A stretch of DNA of 64,000 nucleotides from Anaerolineae bacterium (GTDB lineage Bacteria; Chloroflexota; Anaerolineae; Aggregatilineales; J027): assembly GCA_019913005.1 (NCBI GenBank), contig JAIOHL010000169.1, forward strand, positions 59,778 through 123,777, read 5' to 3'. The first letter of the stretch is position 1. The number at the start of each line of letters is the position of its first letter. Positions 17,113-25,818 of the stretch are shown here, piece after piece. The notes under the pieces were generated by a model, which saw only the letters and a list, made by a program, of their open reading frames with translations, was not told the DNA's origin and did no database searches. Both the position numbers and the translations under genes were made by a program.

Positions 17113-17853
17113 ATGTCTTGGACACCCAAAGAGCAACCATCCCAATTTGATGAGCAACCTATTGAGGGTCTGTTTTTCTTGCATGGTAGCGCCTTAGCTG
17201 CTTGGACAGAAAACCAGAAGTATCCCATGATTGCCTTTCCTTCTGGACTTGAATGTGATCTTTGGGAAACTTCAGACCCTAAGCGAGGTGGGATTGTTCA
17301 TATCTACGGCGAGATGGATTTACCGCTCTACAGCAATCGTGATGAGGCATTTACACTGGCAAACGATATTGCCATGCAATGCGGATACGCCGCCCAAATC
17401 ATCGGAGAGGATCGTTTGGAAGTTTGGGGACACGATACTTACGAGCATTTTGTGATTGTTTTTGATAACCAGAAACCCTGTATAGCAGATATTCTCCACA
17501 TCAAAGACAAACAAGATATTCGCCGAACTACCCATGAGCAACTTTTACCTAATGAAATCCGAGCCGCTCTACCACCTTTGTATAGTGGTGAGAAGCTAGG
17601 ACTCAACGCCTTAGCCCAAGTTAAGTTTTTTAGTCCAGATTCGGGGTGGACGTGGTATGCTTCGGAATTTGATGGGGAAAATGTGTTTTTTGGCCTAGTT
17701 GTGGGGTTTGAGATCGAGCTTGGTTACTTTGCTTTGAGCGAACTGGCAGAAGTGCGAGGCGTACTTAATTTACCAGTGGAACGAGATCGCCACTTTATGC
17801 CTCAAACGCTCAAAGAACTCCAAGCGAAGCATCTGCGAGAGCGAGGTGGCTAG
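17113..17853 (+). CDS. protein with C-terminal DUF2958 domain
   Basis: The first ~140 residues form an unassigned domain; residues ~140-240 are a DUF2958 domain: QLLPNEIRAALPP, VKFFSPDSGWTWYASEFDG, LGYFALSELAEVRG and LNLPVERDRHF. It is clearly related to the stand-alone DUF2958 protein at 8089, and the two bracket the 8-18 kb cargo. The fusion is a longer version of a family that is often ~105 residues. Confidence 0.75.
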   Translation: MSWTPKEQPSQFDEQPIEGLFFLHGSALAAWTENQKYPMIAFPSGLECDLWETSDPKRGGIVHIYGEMDLPLYSNRDEAFTLANDIAMQCGYAAQIIGEDRLEVWGHDTYEHFVIVFDNQKPCIADILHIKDKQDIRRTTHEQLLPNEIRAALPPLYSGEKLGLNALAQVKFFSPDSGWTWYASEFDGENVFFGLVVGFEIELGYFALSELAEVRGVLNLPVERDRHFMPQTLKELQAKHLRERGG

Positions 17854-18033
17854 GACGAGTTATAGGAGAACCCTTATATGACTCTTTCTGGCCGTCGGAA
17901 CGCTACTTGATATCCAAATCTCGCCATTCCTACGCTTGCTATACGCGTTTCTGTCCAAAATAAAGTAATACTTGTATTACATTAAAACGGGGAGGTAAAA
18001 TCAAAAAATATTGGGTAAAGGGAGAATAGTAAA

Positions 18034-18558
18034 TTGCTTTTTTATTCCATATTATTTTTTTGCAGGCTTTCTATAAGTTTTACGTTTATAATCTCGTTTA
18101 TTAGTAAGGTATCTAATATTTTATTATTTTCTCGTACTATAGAAAGTTTTCATATAATTCCCAAACGATTAAGTTTTATATTTGCAATTATTCTTTTAAC
18201 AGGCGAAGCTTTAGTCCCAGTATTCCTTCTGATTGGTAAAAACTTTCAAATAATTGGCTTTGTTTTAGCAGGGTTTTTACTTTTATTGTTTCTAGTTGCT
18301 CTTCTTATTACTCTGAGAAGAAACCTCAAAATTTCATGCAACTGTTTTGGTTTTCAGGACAAAAATATTTCTTCTTATTCTATTTTGAGAAATATTGTAT
18401 TAATATGCTCCAGCGTTTTGGGTGTCATAATAAGTATTGTTATAAATAGTAATCTTAGCATGTCTATTATTTATATAATATTTTTAAGTTTCTTTTCTGT
18501 TGCATTTACATTAATTTTATTAAATCTTGAGGAAATTTCTCAAATATTTACTACATGA
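18034..18558 (+). CDS. MauE/DoxX-like redox-associated membrane protein
   Basis: This 174-residue AT-rich gene encodes an integral membrane protein with about four or five helices. A CNCFG motif (C102, C104) after the basic LRRNLK loop, and GEALVPVFLLIGK earlier, match the MauE family, which in methylamine utilisation helps form the disulfides of a Cys-rich subunit. It starts with TTG and overlaps the thioredoxin-like frame's first ATG. With the downstream thioredoxin-like protein it forms a MauE/MauD-like pair. Confidence 0.75.
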   Translation: MLFYSILFFCRLSISFTFIISFISKVSNILLFSRTIESFHIIPKRLSFIFAIILLTGEALVPVFLLIGKNFQIIGFVLAGFLLLLFLVALLITLRRNLKISCNCFGFQDKNISSYSILRNIVLICSSVLGVIISIVINSNLSMSIIYIIFLSFFSVAFTLILLNLEEISQIFTT

Positions 18559-18575
18559 CAAAGAGGACGACTAAT

Positions 18576-19109
18576 ATGAATGTTTTTATGGCTATCAATT
18601 TATTGTTGATTTGGATGGTTTTGTTATTGAATTTTCTATTAACTCTTGCACTAATTAGACGATTTAGCTCCGATCCAAGAACCAAACCTTCTGAAATTCT
18701 TTCCGTAGGGGTACAAGCGCCAGAATTTGAGCTACAAGACCTGTATGGATCTAGAATTACGAAGAGCAGTTTTTCAGGAAGAGCATTGGCTCTAGTTTTT
18801 GTTTCGCCACAATGTGCTCCATGCAAAGAACATATGCCAAAATTAGATGCCCTCTATCCAAAAGCAAAACGGTCTGGGATTGAGTTGTTAGTAGTAAGCA
18901 TTTCTGATGCTGAAAAAACTCAATTGTATGTAAAGGAACTCAACTTCAAGTCTCCTGTCGCTTTTTTACCCGATCATCCCAAGAATACACTACCCGCAGA
19001 CTATAAGCTTCCTGGTACACCTTCATACTATTTGTTGGATGACCGAGGAAAAATCCAAGGAGGAGGTCTGCTAGATTATGGTTGGGAACAAATCACAGAC
19101 GCTTGGTAG
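18576..19109 (+). CDS. membrane-anchored thioredoxin-like protein (TlpA/MauD-like)
   Basis: This ~177-residue protein has an N-terminal membrane anchor (MAINLLLIWMVLLLNFLLTL) and a redoxin fold with the active site QCAPCKEH (C80, C83) and a cis-proline loop LPGTPSYYLLDD. An upstream ATG at 18555 overlaps the MauE stop, but GAGGA before the ATG at 18576 favours the shorter form. It would exchange disulfides outside the membrane, probably with the MauE-like protein, on a Cys-rich substrate encoded at 20030. Confidence 0.8.
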   Translation: MNVFMAINLLLIWMVLLLNFLLTLALIRRFSSDPRTKPSEILSVGVQAPEFELQDLYGSRITKSSFSGRALALVFVSPQCAPCKEHMPKLDALYPKAKRSGIELLVVSISDAEKTQLYVKELNFKSPVAFLPDHPKNTLPADYKLPGTPSYYLLDDRGKIQGGGLLDYGWEQITDAW

Positions 19110-19235
19110 TGTACAAATGTATGCCTCGCCTGACTAAACCTACTCAATCTAGCCGCAACTTGCCCTTAACAGCTTATTGGCTGCAATTGAGACCAGACTG
19201 ATTTTAGGCGATGGGTCAAAGACTCTGTACGAAAA

Positions 19236-19329
19236 TTCGGGTAAAAGCTAACCAAGTAATCCTTCCCCACAAACGAGGAGGGGCTTCAGCGAGTGGCTTT
19301 GCTCCCAAAAGGTTAAATATTTACCCGAA
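19236..19329. repeat. 94-bp imperfect inverted-repeat element
   Basis: TTCGGGTAAA (19236-19245) and TTTACCCGAA (19320-19329) are a perfect 10-bp inverted repeat enclosing a second partial stem, CCTTCCCC facing GGAGGGG. It lies just upstream of the signal peptidase gene. It could be an RNA leader structure or a small mobile remnant. Confidence 0.45.
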
Positions 19330-19362
19330 CCCGACATCGTATCATATATATGAGATTCCATA

Positions 19363-19935
19363 ATGGTTGTTTTCGGTTGCTTTATTTGTATAACTGCATT
19401 GACACTGGGGTTATTGTTTCTCAGATTTAGTCTCCTAATAGTCAATGTAGATGGAATGAGTATGAGCCCTTTTTTGAACGATAAAGATAGAGTAATAATA
19501 TTTAAATATGGGAATATATTAGTAAATCATGGAAAACCACCAAAGGTAAAACGTGGAGATATAGTTGTCTGTAAAAAACCTTCATCTCCCAAATATTGGA
19601 ATGAGGTAATTAATGAATTCGATATAATGACTGTTAGAAGTTTGAAAACTAATGGGCAAGTAAATTTTATCCCTAAAAATCATTCTTATGTGATAAAACG
19701 AGTCATAGGATTACCGGGTGAGTCAGTACAAATACCCTATAGTGAGGTGCTTTTACCATTCTTTCCAAGTAATATACCAATTAAGACTGAGAATAATAGC
19801 TATGTTTGGAATATACCAGCCGATTGTTGCTTTCTTCGCAGTGACGCCCTCCAAAGTAGTGACTCGAGGATATGGGGTCCTATCCCTCTAAAAGATTTGC
19901 TAGGGGTCATGATCCTGCGTCTCCCGCGAACTTAA
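19363..19935 (+). CDS. S26 family signal peptidase
   Basis: This 190-residue protein has one N-terminal membrane helix followed by the type I signal peptidase boxes: VDGMSMSPFL with the nucleophile S33 and YVIKRVIGLPGE with the general base K112. The end reads RSDALQSSDSRIWGPIP, like the family's final box. Placed next to a small Cys-rich protein and an ABC exporter that lacks its own peptidase domain, it may be a dedicated leader peptidase for that cluster. Confidence 0.85.
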   Translation: MVVFGCFICITALTLGLLFLRFSLLIVNVDGMSMSPFLNDKDRVIIFKYGNILVNHGKPPKVKRGDIVVCKKPSSPKYWNEVINEFDIMTVRSLKTNGQVNFIPKNHSYVIKRVIGLPGESVQIPYSEVLLPFFPSNIPIKTENNSYVWNIPADCCFLRSDALQSSDSRIWGPIPLKDLLGVMILRLPRT

Positions 19936-20029
19936 TAATAACGTTCTAGCTAGTAGAAAGGGTGATTATAGGTAAAAATTCGGGGGCGATTATGAATGTC
20001 CAAATCTGTTCACTAAAAAGGAGAATATC

Positions 20030-20332
20030 ATGAGAATCCCGTTTATATACTCAGTAGACCAATTAACACAACAGGTCAGCCCTCTGAACAAGGTGATAAA
20101 CCATGTCCTAACCAAGTTTTTTCCAGAGTTACCTGCATCAGCCCACTGTACTGATACCTACTGCAATATAGCTACAGGTAATTTCTGTTATTGCTTTTGC
20201 GTAGGCCCTGATCTGAAATGTATGTTTAATGCAGTATTATACAAGCGAGACATTTTTGGTTTTTGCATACCCTGGTGTCAAGATCCATGTCAGATGACAC
20301 AATGGCATCTTAATGACCCCGCCTGCAATTAA
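20030..20332 (+). CDS. small protein with ten cysteines (putative secreted multi-disulfide peptide)
   Basis: This 100-residue protein has a Cys-free N-terminal ~39 residues and a C-terminal region with ten Cys (40, 45, 53, 55, 57, 64, 79, 83, 87 and 99), including CYCFC. An AAGGAG sequence 7 bp before the ATG is among the best ribosome-binding sites in the window. The leader/core split, an even Cys count and the neighbouring MauE-like, thioredoxin-like, S26 peptidase and ABC transporter genes point to an exported peptide folded by disulfides. No classical signal peptide is seen, so cleavage would be unusual. Confidence 0.7.
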   Translation: MRIPFIYSVDQLTQQVSPLNKVINHVLTKFFPELPASAHCTDTYCNIATGNFCYCFCVGPDLKCMFNAVLYKRDIFGFCIPWCQDPCQMTQWHLNDPACN

Positions 20333-20976
20333 TCATATTAATTCTCGTAGCTGTAAATGTGATCTATTGCCATAGATACTAACGTATCCCAAATTGAATT
20401 TGGGCAGACTTTAGACTTTCGATTTGATTCTCCTCGCCGTTCTGATAGCGATGAGGAGAATCAAAATACTTTAGAAATGGAATGCCTTTTGGTTGGGAGC
20501 TTGGAAAACAAAAGAAATTTGCTCGGAGAGCTAGGCCGTTGGTTTCTATCGAATAACCACTTCCGTTCATTTACTTATATCTATGCATACAAAAACATCT
20601 TCTTATACGGAGTTGAGGTAAAGGGTTGATATTAATTAGAACAGATGCCGATAACATAACATGCCTTATATGAGCCAGACTCAGACTGACCCTGTTTGCT
20701 CATTAATCTCCCGAATCGAGTATTACTAGATATATATTTTTGAATACCTTGATGATAGACCATTTTATGTTATTGACTAGCTATTTGATCTTATGGCAGC
20801 TATTTAATAAATAGTGGGGACATGTCAACTCAAAAAATCACCCCTCTCCTAGTTCTTTAGGCTGTAATATACCATGTATATGGTATAGAAAAATTGTCGG
20901 CCCTTAATTGCTCCTCGCTGATGGAGTGAAGGATATTGCTATATCTTAATGTAATATTGGTGAAGATTTTCGAAAG
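20333..20976. other. AT-rich gene-poor interval before the ABC exporter
   Basis: The 644-bp interval has no standard gene. The frame 20363-20629 is open for 88 codons with a protein-like sequence but no in-frame ATG, GTG or TTG before ATG 20477; it may be a gene remnant or a ~50-residue protein. TACCAT-GTAT-ATGGTA at 20870-20885 is a perfect inverted repeat ~90 bp before the exporter and may be an operator. Confidence 0.4.
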
Positions 20977-22836
20977 GTGTATTTTTTGATTAAAAAGCGA
21001 TGGTTTCACTTTAAACAAAACTCAGTACAGACATTTTCCGCAATTTTTTTGATGGCAAAAATGGCATGGGTAGCCAACTCATCTCTCTTTTTGAGATTGA
21101 TCTTTCTAAGAATATTTCAGGGATTTCTGCCAATTGTCCTTGCTTGGAACTCAAAGTACATCTTCGATTTACTGGGCCAGAATTTATCGAAAAGGGGCGA
21201 TATTCAAAGTTTAGGTAAGACTTTAGTGCCAATTTTTATACTTTATGTTGCCTTTTCATCGATCGCAAAAATCTGTGAACCTATCAATACATACTTATAT
21301 CAGGAAATAACAAGAGAGATAACAATAAAGGCAAAAGGTATGCTATTTGAGTATATTAATAATTTGGAAGGCTTAACCTATTTTGAGAATCAGGATTTCC
21401 ATTCTGCAATACGCCTTGGCTCACGCGGCTCTGTAAGCGGCCCCACCCAAGTTCTCTCTTTAATATCTAGCATAATACAAAACTCGATTACTATTATTGG
21501 ATTCATTAGTGTATTATTATTGGTGAGTTATGAATTATTACTATTACTAATTATATCAATCGCTCCGCAAATATTTGTACTGATTATTTTAAAAAGAAAA
21601 CGGTTTGCTCTTGAGGCAGAAAATATTGAAAAACATAGAGTAGCTTCATACATAGAGGAACTTCTCCAAAATCCACATAGCGTCAAGGAGATTCGGATAT
21701 TTGGCTTGGGCATTTTTTTTGTAAATAGGCTCATGTCTACTATTCAGCAGCTTAATAAAGCGGGACATGACTATGATCTGCGCGAGATGTTCTGGCAATC
21801 AGGTTTAGCACTGTTCTCAAGTGTAATTGCTGGTATCTCCTTTGTTTTCATCATTTTTCAGGCATTTTGGGGGAAAATCACTATCGGGGACATCTTTCTA
21901 TATAGTAGTGCTTTAGCTAGCTTCCAGTCATCATTGTACTCTATCGCTCTCCCCATGAGTACCGTAACACAGGATTCTCTCTATTTTAGAAAATTTATAG
22001 ATATCAAATATTTGGCTCAAAATTCTAAAATAATAGGAAATCATACTTGCTCAGTACCCCACTTGAAAACAGGAATTGAATTCAGAGATGTAGCCTTTCG
22101 TTATACAGAAAATCAAGATTGGGTTCTTGACAACTTTAATCTTTTTATTCCAAGTAATGCTTGTTTAGCCGTGACAGGTATAAATGGATCTGGCAAGTCA
22201 ACAATAGTGAAATTACTCACCCGACTTTATGACCCACAAAAAGGTCAAATATTATGGGACGGTATAGATATTCGGGAGTTTGAGCCACGAGAATTAAGAG
22301 AACACATGGGAGTCATATTTCAGGATTTTTCGCGTTACTATCTTACTGGTCAGGAGAATATAGGCGTTGGTAATGTGCAAAGTATCGATAGTTTGGAAGC
22401 TATCACACATGCAGCCCATAAGGCTGATTTACATAGGTTATTTATCACACTGCCTAATGGTTACCAGACGATGTTAAGTAAATACATAGAGTCTGGAAAT
22501 CGAGGAACGGAACTTTCAGGAGGACAATGGCAGAAGGTGGCGTTAGCGCGTATGTTCATGCGAAATGCCGATTTCTTTATACTTGACGAGCCCACATCGT
22601 CTCTAGATATAAAGACAGAACATGAAATGTATGCCAATTTCGTAAAATTAATGGGAAACGCTTCTTCTTTATTGATTTCCCATCGGATTGCTGCTCTCAA
22701 AATAGCTAATTTTATTGCAGTCTTGGAAAATGGAAAAGTTATTGAATACGGCTCGCATAGTTACCTAATAGGTCTAAAAGGTAAGTATGCAGAACTGCAT
22801 GACCTACAAAGTGCTGTACCATTCAATCAGCTATAG
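20977..22836 (+). CDS. ABC exporter (fused membrane and ATPase domains)
   Basis: This 619-residue half-transporter has about six membrane helices in residues 20-310 and a nucleotide-binding domain with Walker A GINGSGKST (~402), signature LSGGQ (~513), Walker B FFILDEPTS (~530) and the switch SHR. It lacks a C39 leader-peptidase domain. It is likely to export a small molecule or peptide, the Cys-rich product at 20030 being the obvious candidate. The GTG start at 20977 has a poor ribosome-binding site; ATG at residue 26 is an alternative. Codon use is markedly AT-rich. Confidence 0.85.
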   Translation: MYFLIKKRWFHFKQNSVQTFSAIFLMAKMAWVANSSLFLRLIFLRIFQGFLPIVLAWNSKYIFDLLGQNLSKRGDIQSLGKTLVPIFILYVAFSSIAKICEPINTYLYQEITREITIKAKGMLFEYINNLEGLTYFENQDFHSAIRLGSRGSVSGPTQVLSLISSIIQNSITIIGFISVLLLVSYELLLLLIISIAPQIFVLIILKRKRFALEAENIEKHRVASYIEELLQNPHSVKEIRIFGLGIFFVNRLMSTIQQLNKAGHDYDLREMFWQSGLALFSSVIAGISFVFIIFQAFWGKITIGDIFLYSSALASFQSSLYSIALPMSTVTQDSLYFRKFIDIKYLAQNSKIIGNHTCSVPHLKTGIEFRDVAFRYTENQDWVLDNFNLFIPSNACLAVTGINGSGKSTIVKLLTRLYDPQKGQILWDGIDIREFEPRELREHMGVIFQDFSRYYLTGQENIGVGNVQSIDSLEAITHAAHKADLHRLFITLPNGYQTMLSKYIESGNRGTELSGGQWQKVALARMFMRNADFFILDEPTSSLDIKTEHEMYANFVKLMGNASSLLISHRIAALKIANFIAVLENGKVIEYGSHSYLIGLKGKYAELHDLQSAVPFNQL

Positions 22837-22937
22837 ATTTCCTTATTGGTAAAACGTAGGATAAACGTTGCTGGAAACAAGATAATTTCTCGTTAGACTT
22901 TCCCACTACCCGTAGATTTTGAGGAAATTTTCACTTT

Positions 22938-24260
22938 ATGTCAGATCACAATAGTTTTATCGAAGATAATTTCGCAGATTCTCAAAGTCTGTTTCAACAA
23001 CTCGCAGAAGAAGAACCGCCTGTCAATTTGGGGGATACTTCACCTTCCGCAACTGCACCGCGTCCAATAAACCAGTATGATGCGGATTGGCAGCGGTACC
23101 TAGGTGGGTCTATTTTGCTGGCGGCGCTGCTGTTGACGATGGCCGCTGGGTTGATTATCTTCCTCGGCAATCAGGACGAGAATGACAATACCGATGAAGC
23201 CCAGCAAAATTCGACTAAAGATGCGCCAGTAGTGATTATTCGACCCTCCTTGACTCCCGAAATTGAAAATCCACCTGTGCAAAATGCAGGCAATCCGACA
23301 GGAGGGATTCGTTCTACAGCTGCACCCGATGAACAGGCGGTTTCCCTGTTGACCCCCGTCCCAAGTTCGGCGGATTCCGGGCCAGCGATTGGACGGGATA
23401 ATAACCCGTTCACCTTCCAAGTAGGATCGGGAGAACGGGGATTTACTAACTACGTGATTCAACAGGGCGATACGCTAGACAGCATTACCAAAAAATTTGG
23501 GCTGGAAGACGTCTGCACGATTATTTGGTCGAATGACCGCAATAAGGTCAGTCCGCCACGTGTGAATGCAGAAATCCTCATCCCTCCAACCGACGGTGTA
23601 TTTGCTAGAGTACGTGAACCCATCACGATAAAAGAATTAGCGGAGGCCACCCAAGTGGACCCATCCGTCATCATTGATTCAGCCTATAACACCCAATTGT
23701 TGGGAGCGACTGCTGACAGTATGTTGATCGAGGGAGTCAGCGTGCTTGTGCCCGGCGGCAACGGCGGAGACTGCAATGTATGGGAACCCGCTCCGGTGGT
23801 AGCGGGTGGTGACACAGGTAGTTCGGTTTCTGGCGGGGTAGCCAACAGCGGCCTATGGGGATGCAACGCCCAAGTCAGCACGACAGGTTTCCCCGTGCAA
23901 AAACCATTGCCGTCGGGGACATATGAGTATTGGCAGGGATTCTCGGCGGCCCATACCGGGGTTGACCTCGCCGCGCCAGTCGGAACAACGATTATGGCAG
24001 CAGGTTCTGGCACGGTTGTCTATGCCGGGTGGAATCAATACGGCTATGGCAAAGTTGTGGTTATCGCACATGGCAGCAGTTACACCCTCTATGCCCATAT
24101 GGACAGCTATAGTGTAAGCTGTGGGCAGTCCGTGTCACAGGGGCAAGCCATTGGCACGATTGGCATGACCGGACGTACTAGCGGCCCGCATCTGCATTTT
24201 GAGATCCGCGACAGCAATTTCCAAGCAATGGATCCAGTATACACGATTAGTGGCCTGTGA
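22938..24260 (+). CDS. membrane-anchored LysM - M23 peptidase
   Basis: The 440-residue protein has a cytoplasmic N-terminus, a membrane helix (~55-76), a low-complexity linker, a LysM domain (~172-220; NYVIQQGDTLDSITKKFGL) and a C-terminal M23/lysostaphin-type domain (~325-435). The zinc ligands are visible in HTGVDLAAPVGT and GPHLHFEIR. It may cut or remodel the wall. In a conjugative element such hydrolases often open the wall for the transfer channel, which is an inference here. Confidence 0.85.
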   Translation: MSDHNSFIEDNFADSQSLFQQLAEEEPPVNLGDTSPSATAPRPINQYDADWQRYLGGSILLAALLLTMAAGLIIFLGNQDENDNTDEAQQNSTKDAPVVIIRPSLTPEIENPPVQNAGNPTGGIRSTAAPDEQAVSLLTPVPSSADSGPAIGRDNNPFTFQVGSGERGFTNYVIQQGDTLDSITKKFGLEDVCTIIWSNDRNKVSPPRVNAEILIPPTDGVFARVREPITIKELAEATQVDPSVIIDSAYNTQLLGATADSMLIEGVSVLVPGGNGGDCNVWEPAPVVAGGDTGSSVSGGVANSGLWGCNAQVSTTGFPVQKPLPSGTYEYWQGFSAAHTGVDLAAPVGTTIMAAGSGTVVYAGWNQYGYGKVVVIAHGSSYTLYAHMDSYSVSCGQSVSQGQAIGTIGMTGRTSGPHLHFEIRDSNFQAMDPVYTISGL

Positions 24261-24494
24261 TTTTTATGAAAGTTGACCTACCGGTAGTTTGTTGACTTGG
24301 GTTAAGGACTGGCATAGAGGTCAATCGGATGACCGGTGGAGAGCCAATGCAGTAGATCGGCTAGGGGTGGCGGCGGGAGCAGCGGTGAGAAGGCCGCCCA
24401 AAACCTTCGCGGAAGCCATCTAGCACCGACGAGGGTGATTCAGCAAACTGAAGTGGCCTCATTTAAGCAGCAACGGCTGTTATAATACCTCCAT

Positions 24495-25154
24495 ATGACG
24501 CTCAATGATGGTTTGTTCAATCTGTGGCGCGTACTGGCAGGCCAAGATTTAGTAGCCCTTCTCAAGGTCATTTTAGAAGCAGGTCGTTATATACGACGTT
24601 TTCACGAGCCTCCCGGCATGTATGAGGTGTTAGAGCATCATGCCCGTCTCGAATTGCATGACATCAAAGGAAGAAAAGCCACCTATTTCAAAGATCAGCA
24701 GGTGCGTTTCCTCCAAGATCACATTATGGCCTATCAAGATCAAGCATGGGGGGATGGCAACATCTTCGCGGATTACAAATGCTCACCGGGAGTAGCGGTT
24801 GACCGTTACCCGCAAGGGAATGTTTGGCGGATTTTGATTTCGCTACGCCAAACCAAACACAAAAACGACATCGAGACTTTTCATATTGAGAGAGTCATTG
24901 AAGAGGGCTTTATCAAGCCTGTTGAATATTTCCAAGCCCGCATTGACCACCCTACGCGGCTTTTAAGTATGCGCCTCTTGTTTCCGCTTAAACATCCGCC
25001 GAAGCAAGTTGTGGTAATGGAGCAGGGGACAAGCCGAACATTAGCATTAAATACCTCTGACATTCAGACCCTTCCCAATGGTCAAACCCTTGTCATGTGG
25101 TCCATGAAGTACCCAAAGATAGGGGAAGCATATAATTTGCGCTGGGAGTGGTGA
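24495..25154 (+). CDS. hypothetical protein upstream of XRE regulator
   Basis: This 219-residue soluble protein contains a helical N-terminal part and a beta-rich C-terminal part (VVVMEQGTSRTLALNTSDI, then LVMWSMKYPKIGEAYNLRW). No family is recognised. It is followed by an XRE regulator on the same strand 200 bp later. Confidence 0.55.
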   Translation: MTLNDGLFNLWRVLAGQDLVALLKVILEAGRYIRRFHEPPGMYEVLEHHARLELHDIKGRKATYFKDQQVRFLQDHIMAYQDQAWGDGNIFADYKCSPGVAVDRYPQGNVWRILISLRQTKHKNDIETFHIERVIEEGFIKPVEYFQARIDHPTRLLSMRLLFPLKHPPKQVVVMEQGTSRTLALNTSDIQTLPNGQTLVMWSMKYPKIGEAYNLRWEW

Positions 25155-25275
25155 GCAGGCAACCCATAGGAGAGGCTGCCCACCCTCTGTTATGGAATTA
25201 CAGCGTACCGCCGCCGCCACTGGTCATGATGCAGCCCTCCTTCGATTCCCTCATGAACGGAGTGTATAAAAGTAG

Positions 25276-25295
25276 TTATTCCGAAAACGGAATAA
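25276..25295. promoter_or_regulatory. palindromic operator upstream of XRE gene
   Basis: TTATTCCG-AAAA-CGGAATAA is a perfect 8-bp inverted repeat, 60 bp before the XRE start codon, in an AT-rich promoter-like stretch. A TTTATAC sequence follows at ~25305. It is probably bound by the XRE protein itself. Confidence 0.6.
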
Positions 25296-25354
25296 ATTAC
25301 GCCCTTTATACAATAGACAGTATACGCCGCTTTTCCTAGAATTACAATAAAATC

Positions 25355-25705
25355 ATGCGTTTTAGGAATAACTCACTCTTGGATGCACAACTACTCGGGG
25401 ATCGTATTCGGCAAGCCCGCGAACGTTTGGGACTCTCGCAAGAAGAGTTTGCCGCTTTGATTGCGCGTGACCAACGGGCCGTTTCCGAATTTGAACACGG
25501 CAAACGGCGTTTGGTGGCAACGGAATTACCCCTGATTGCTCAAGCCCTACAAGTACCGTTGTTGTACTTTTATGAGGGTGAGTTTTCCCTGCAAGATTTA
25601 GATACCGCGATTTTGAAAGAATTTCATCGTCTGCCGAGTTCGGAAGCACGTCAATCCGCGATTGATCTCCTCCGCATTTTCTCTGACGCTCTGCTCAATC
25701 GTTGA
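25355..25705 (+). CDS. XRE-family helix-turn-helix regulator
   Basis: This 116-residue protein has a classical HTH_3 domain at residues ~14-68 (RIRQARERLGLSQEEFAALI, then QRAVSEFEHGKRRL) and a helical C-terminus. The ribosome-binding site is weak, so the message may be nearly leaderless. A strong palindrome upstream suggests autoregulation. Confidence 0.85.
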   Translation: MRFRNNSLLDAQLLGDRIRQARERLGLSQEEFAALIARDQRAVSEFEHGKRRLVATELPLIAQALQVPLLYFYEGEFSLQDLDTAILKEFHRLPSSEARQSAIDLLRIFSDALLNR

Positions 25706-25818
25706 CTTCTTGTACTAATGAAGCCCTGAGAATAGTTGCAATACTGGTGGGTAGTTTAGCCAGCCAACTCGATAAGCGCCAGCGCAAATCGTTCTAACTC
25801 CTGTTCCAATTCACTCGC

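Noticed and set aside
19236..19329. Integron attC site
   Set aside because: Only one of the two core sites fits the consensus loosely, and there is no integron integrase or cassette array.
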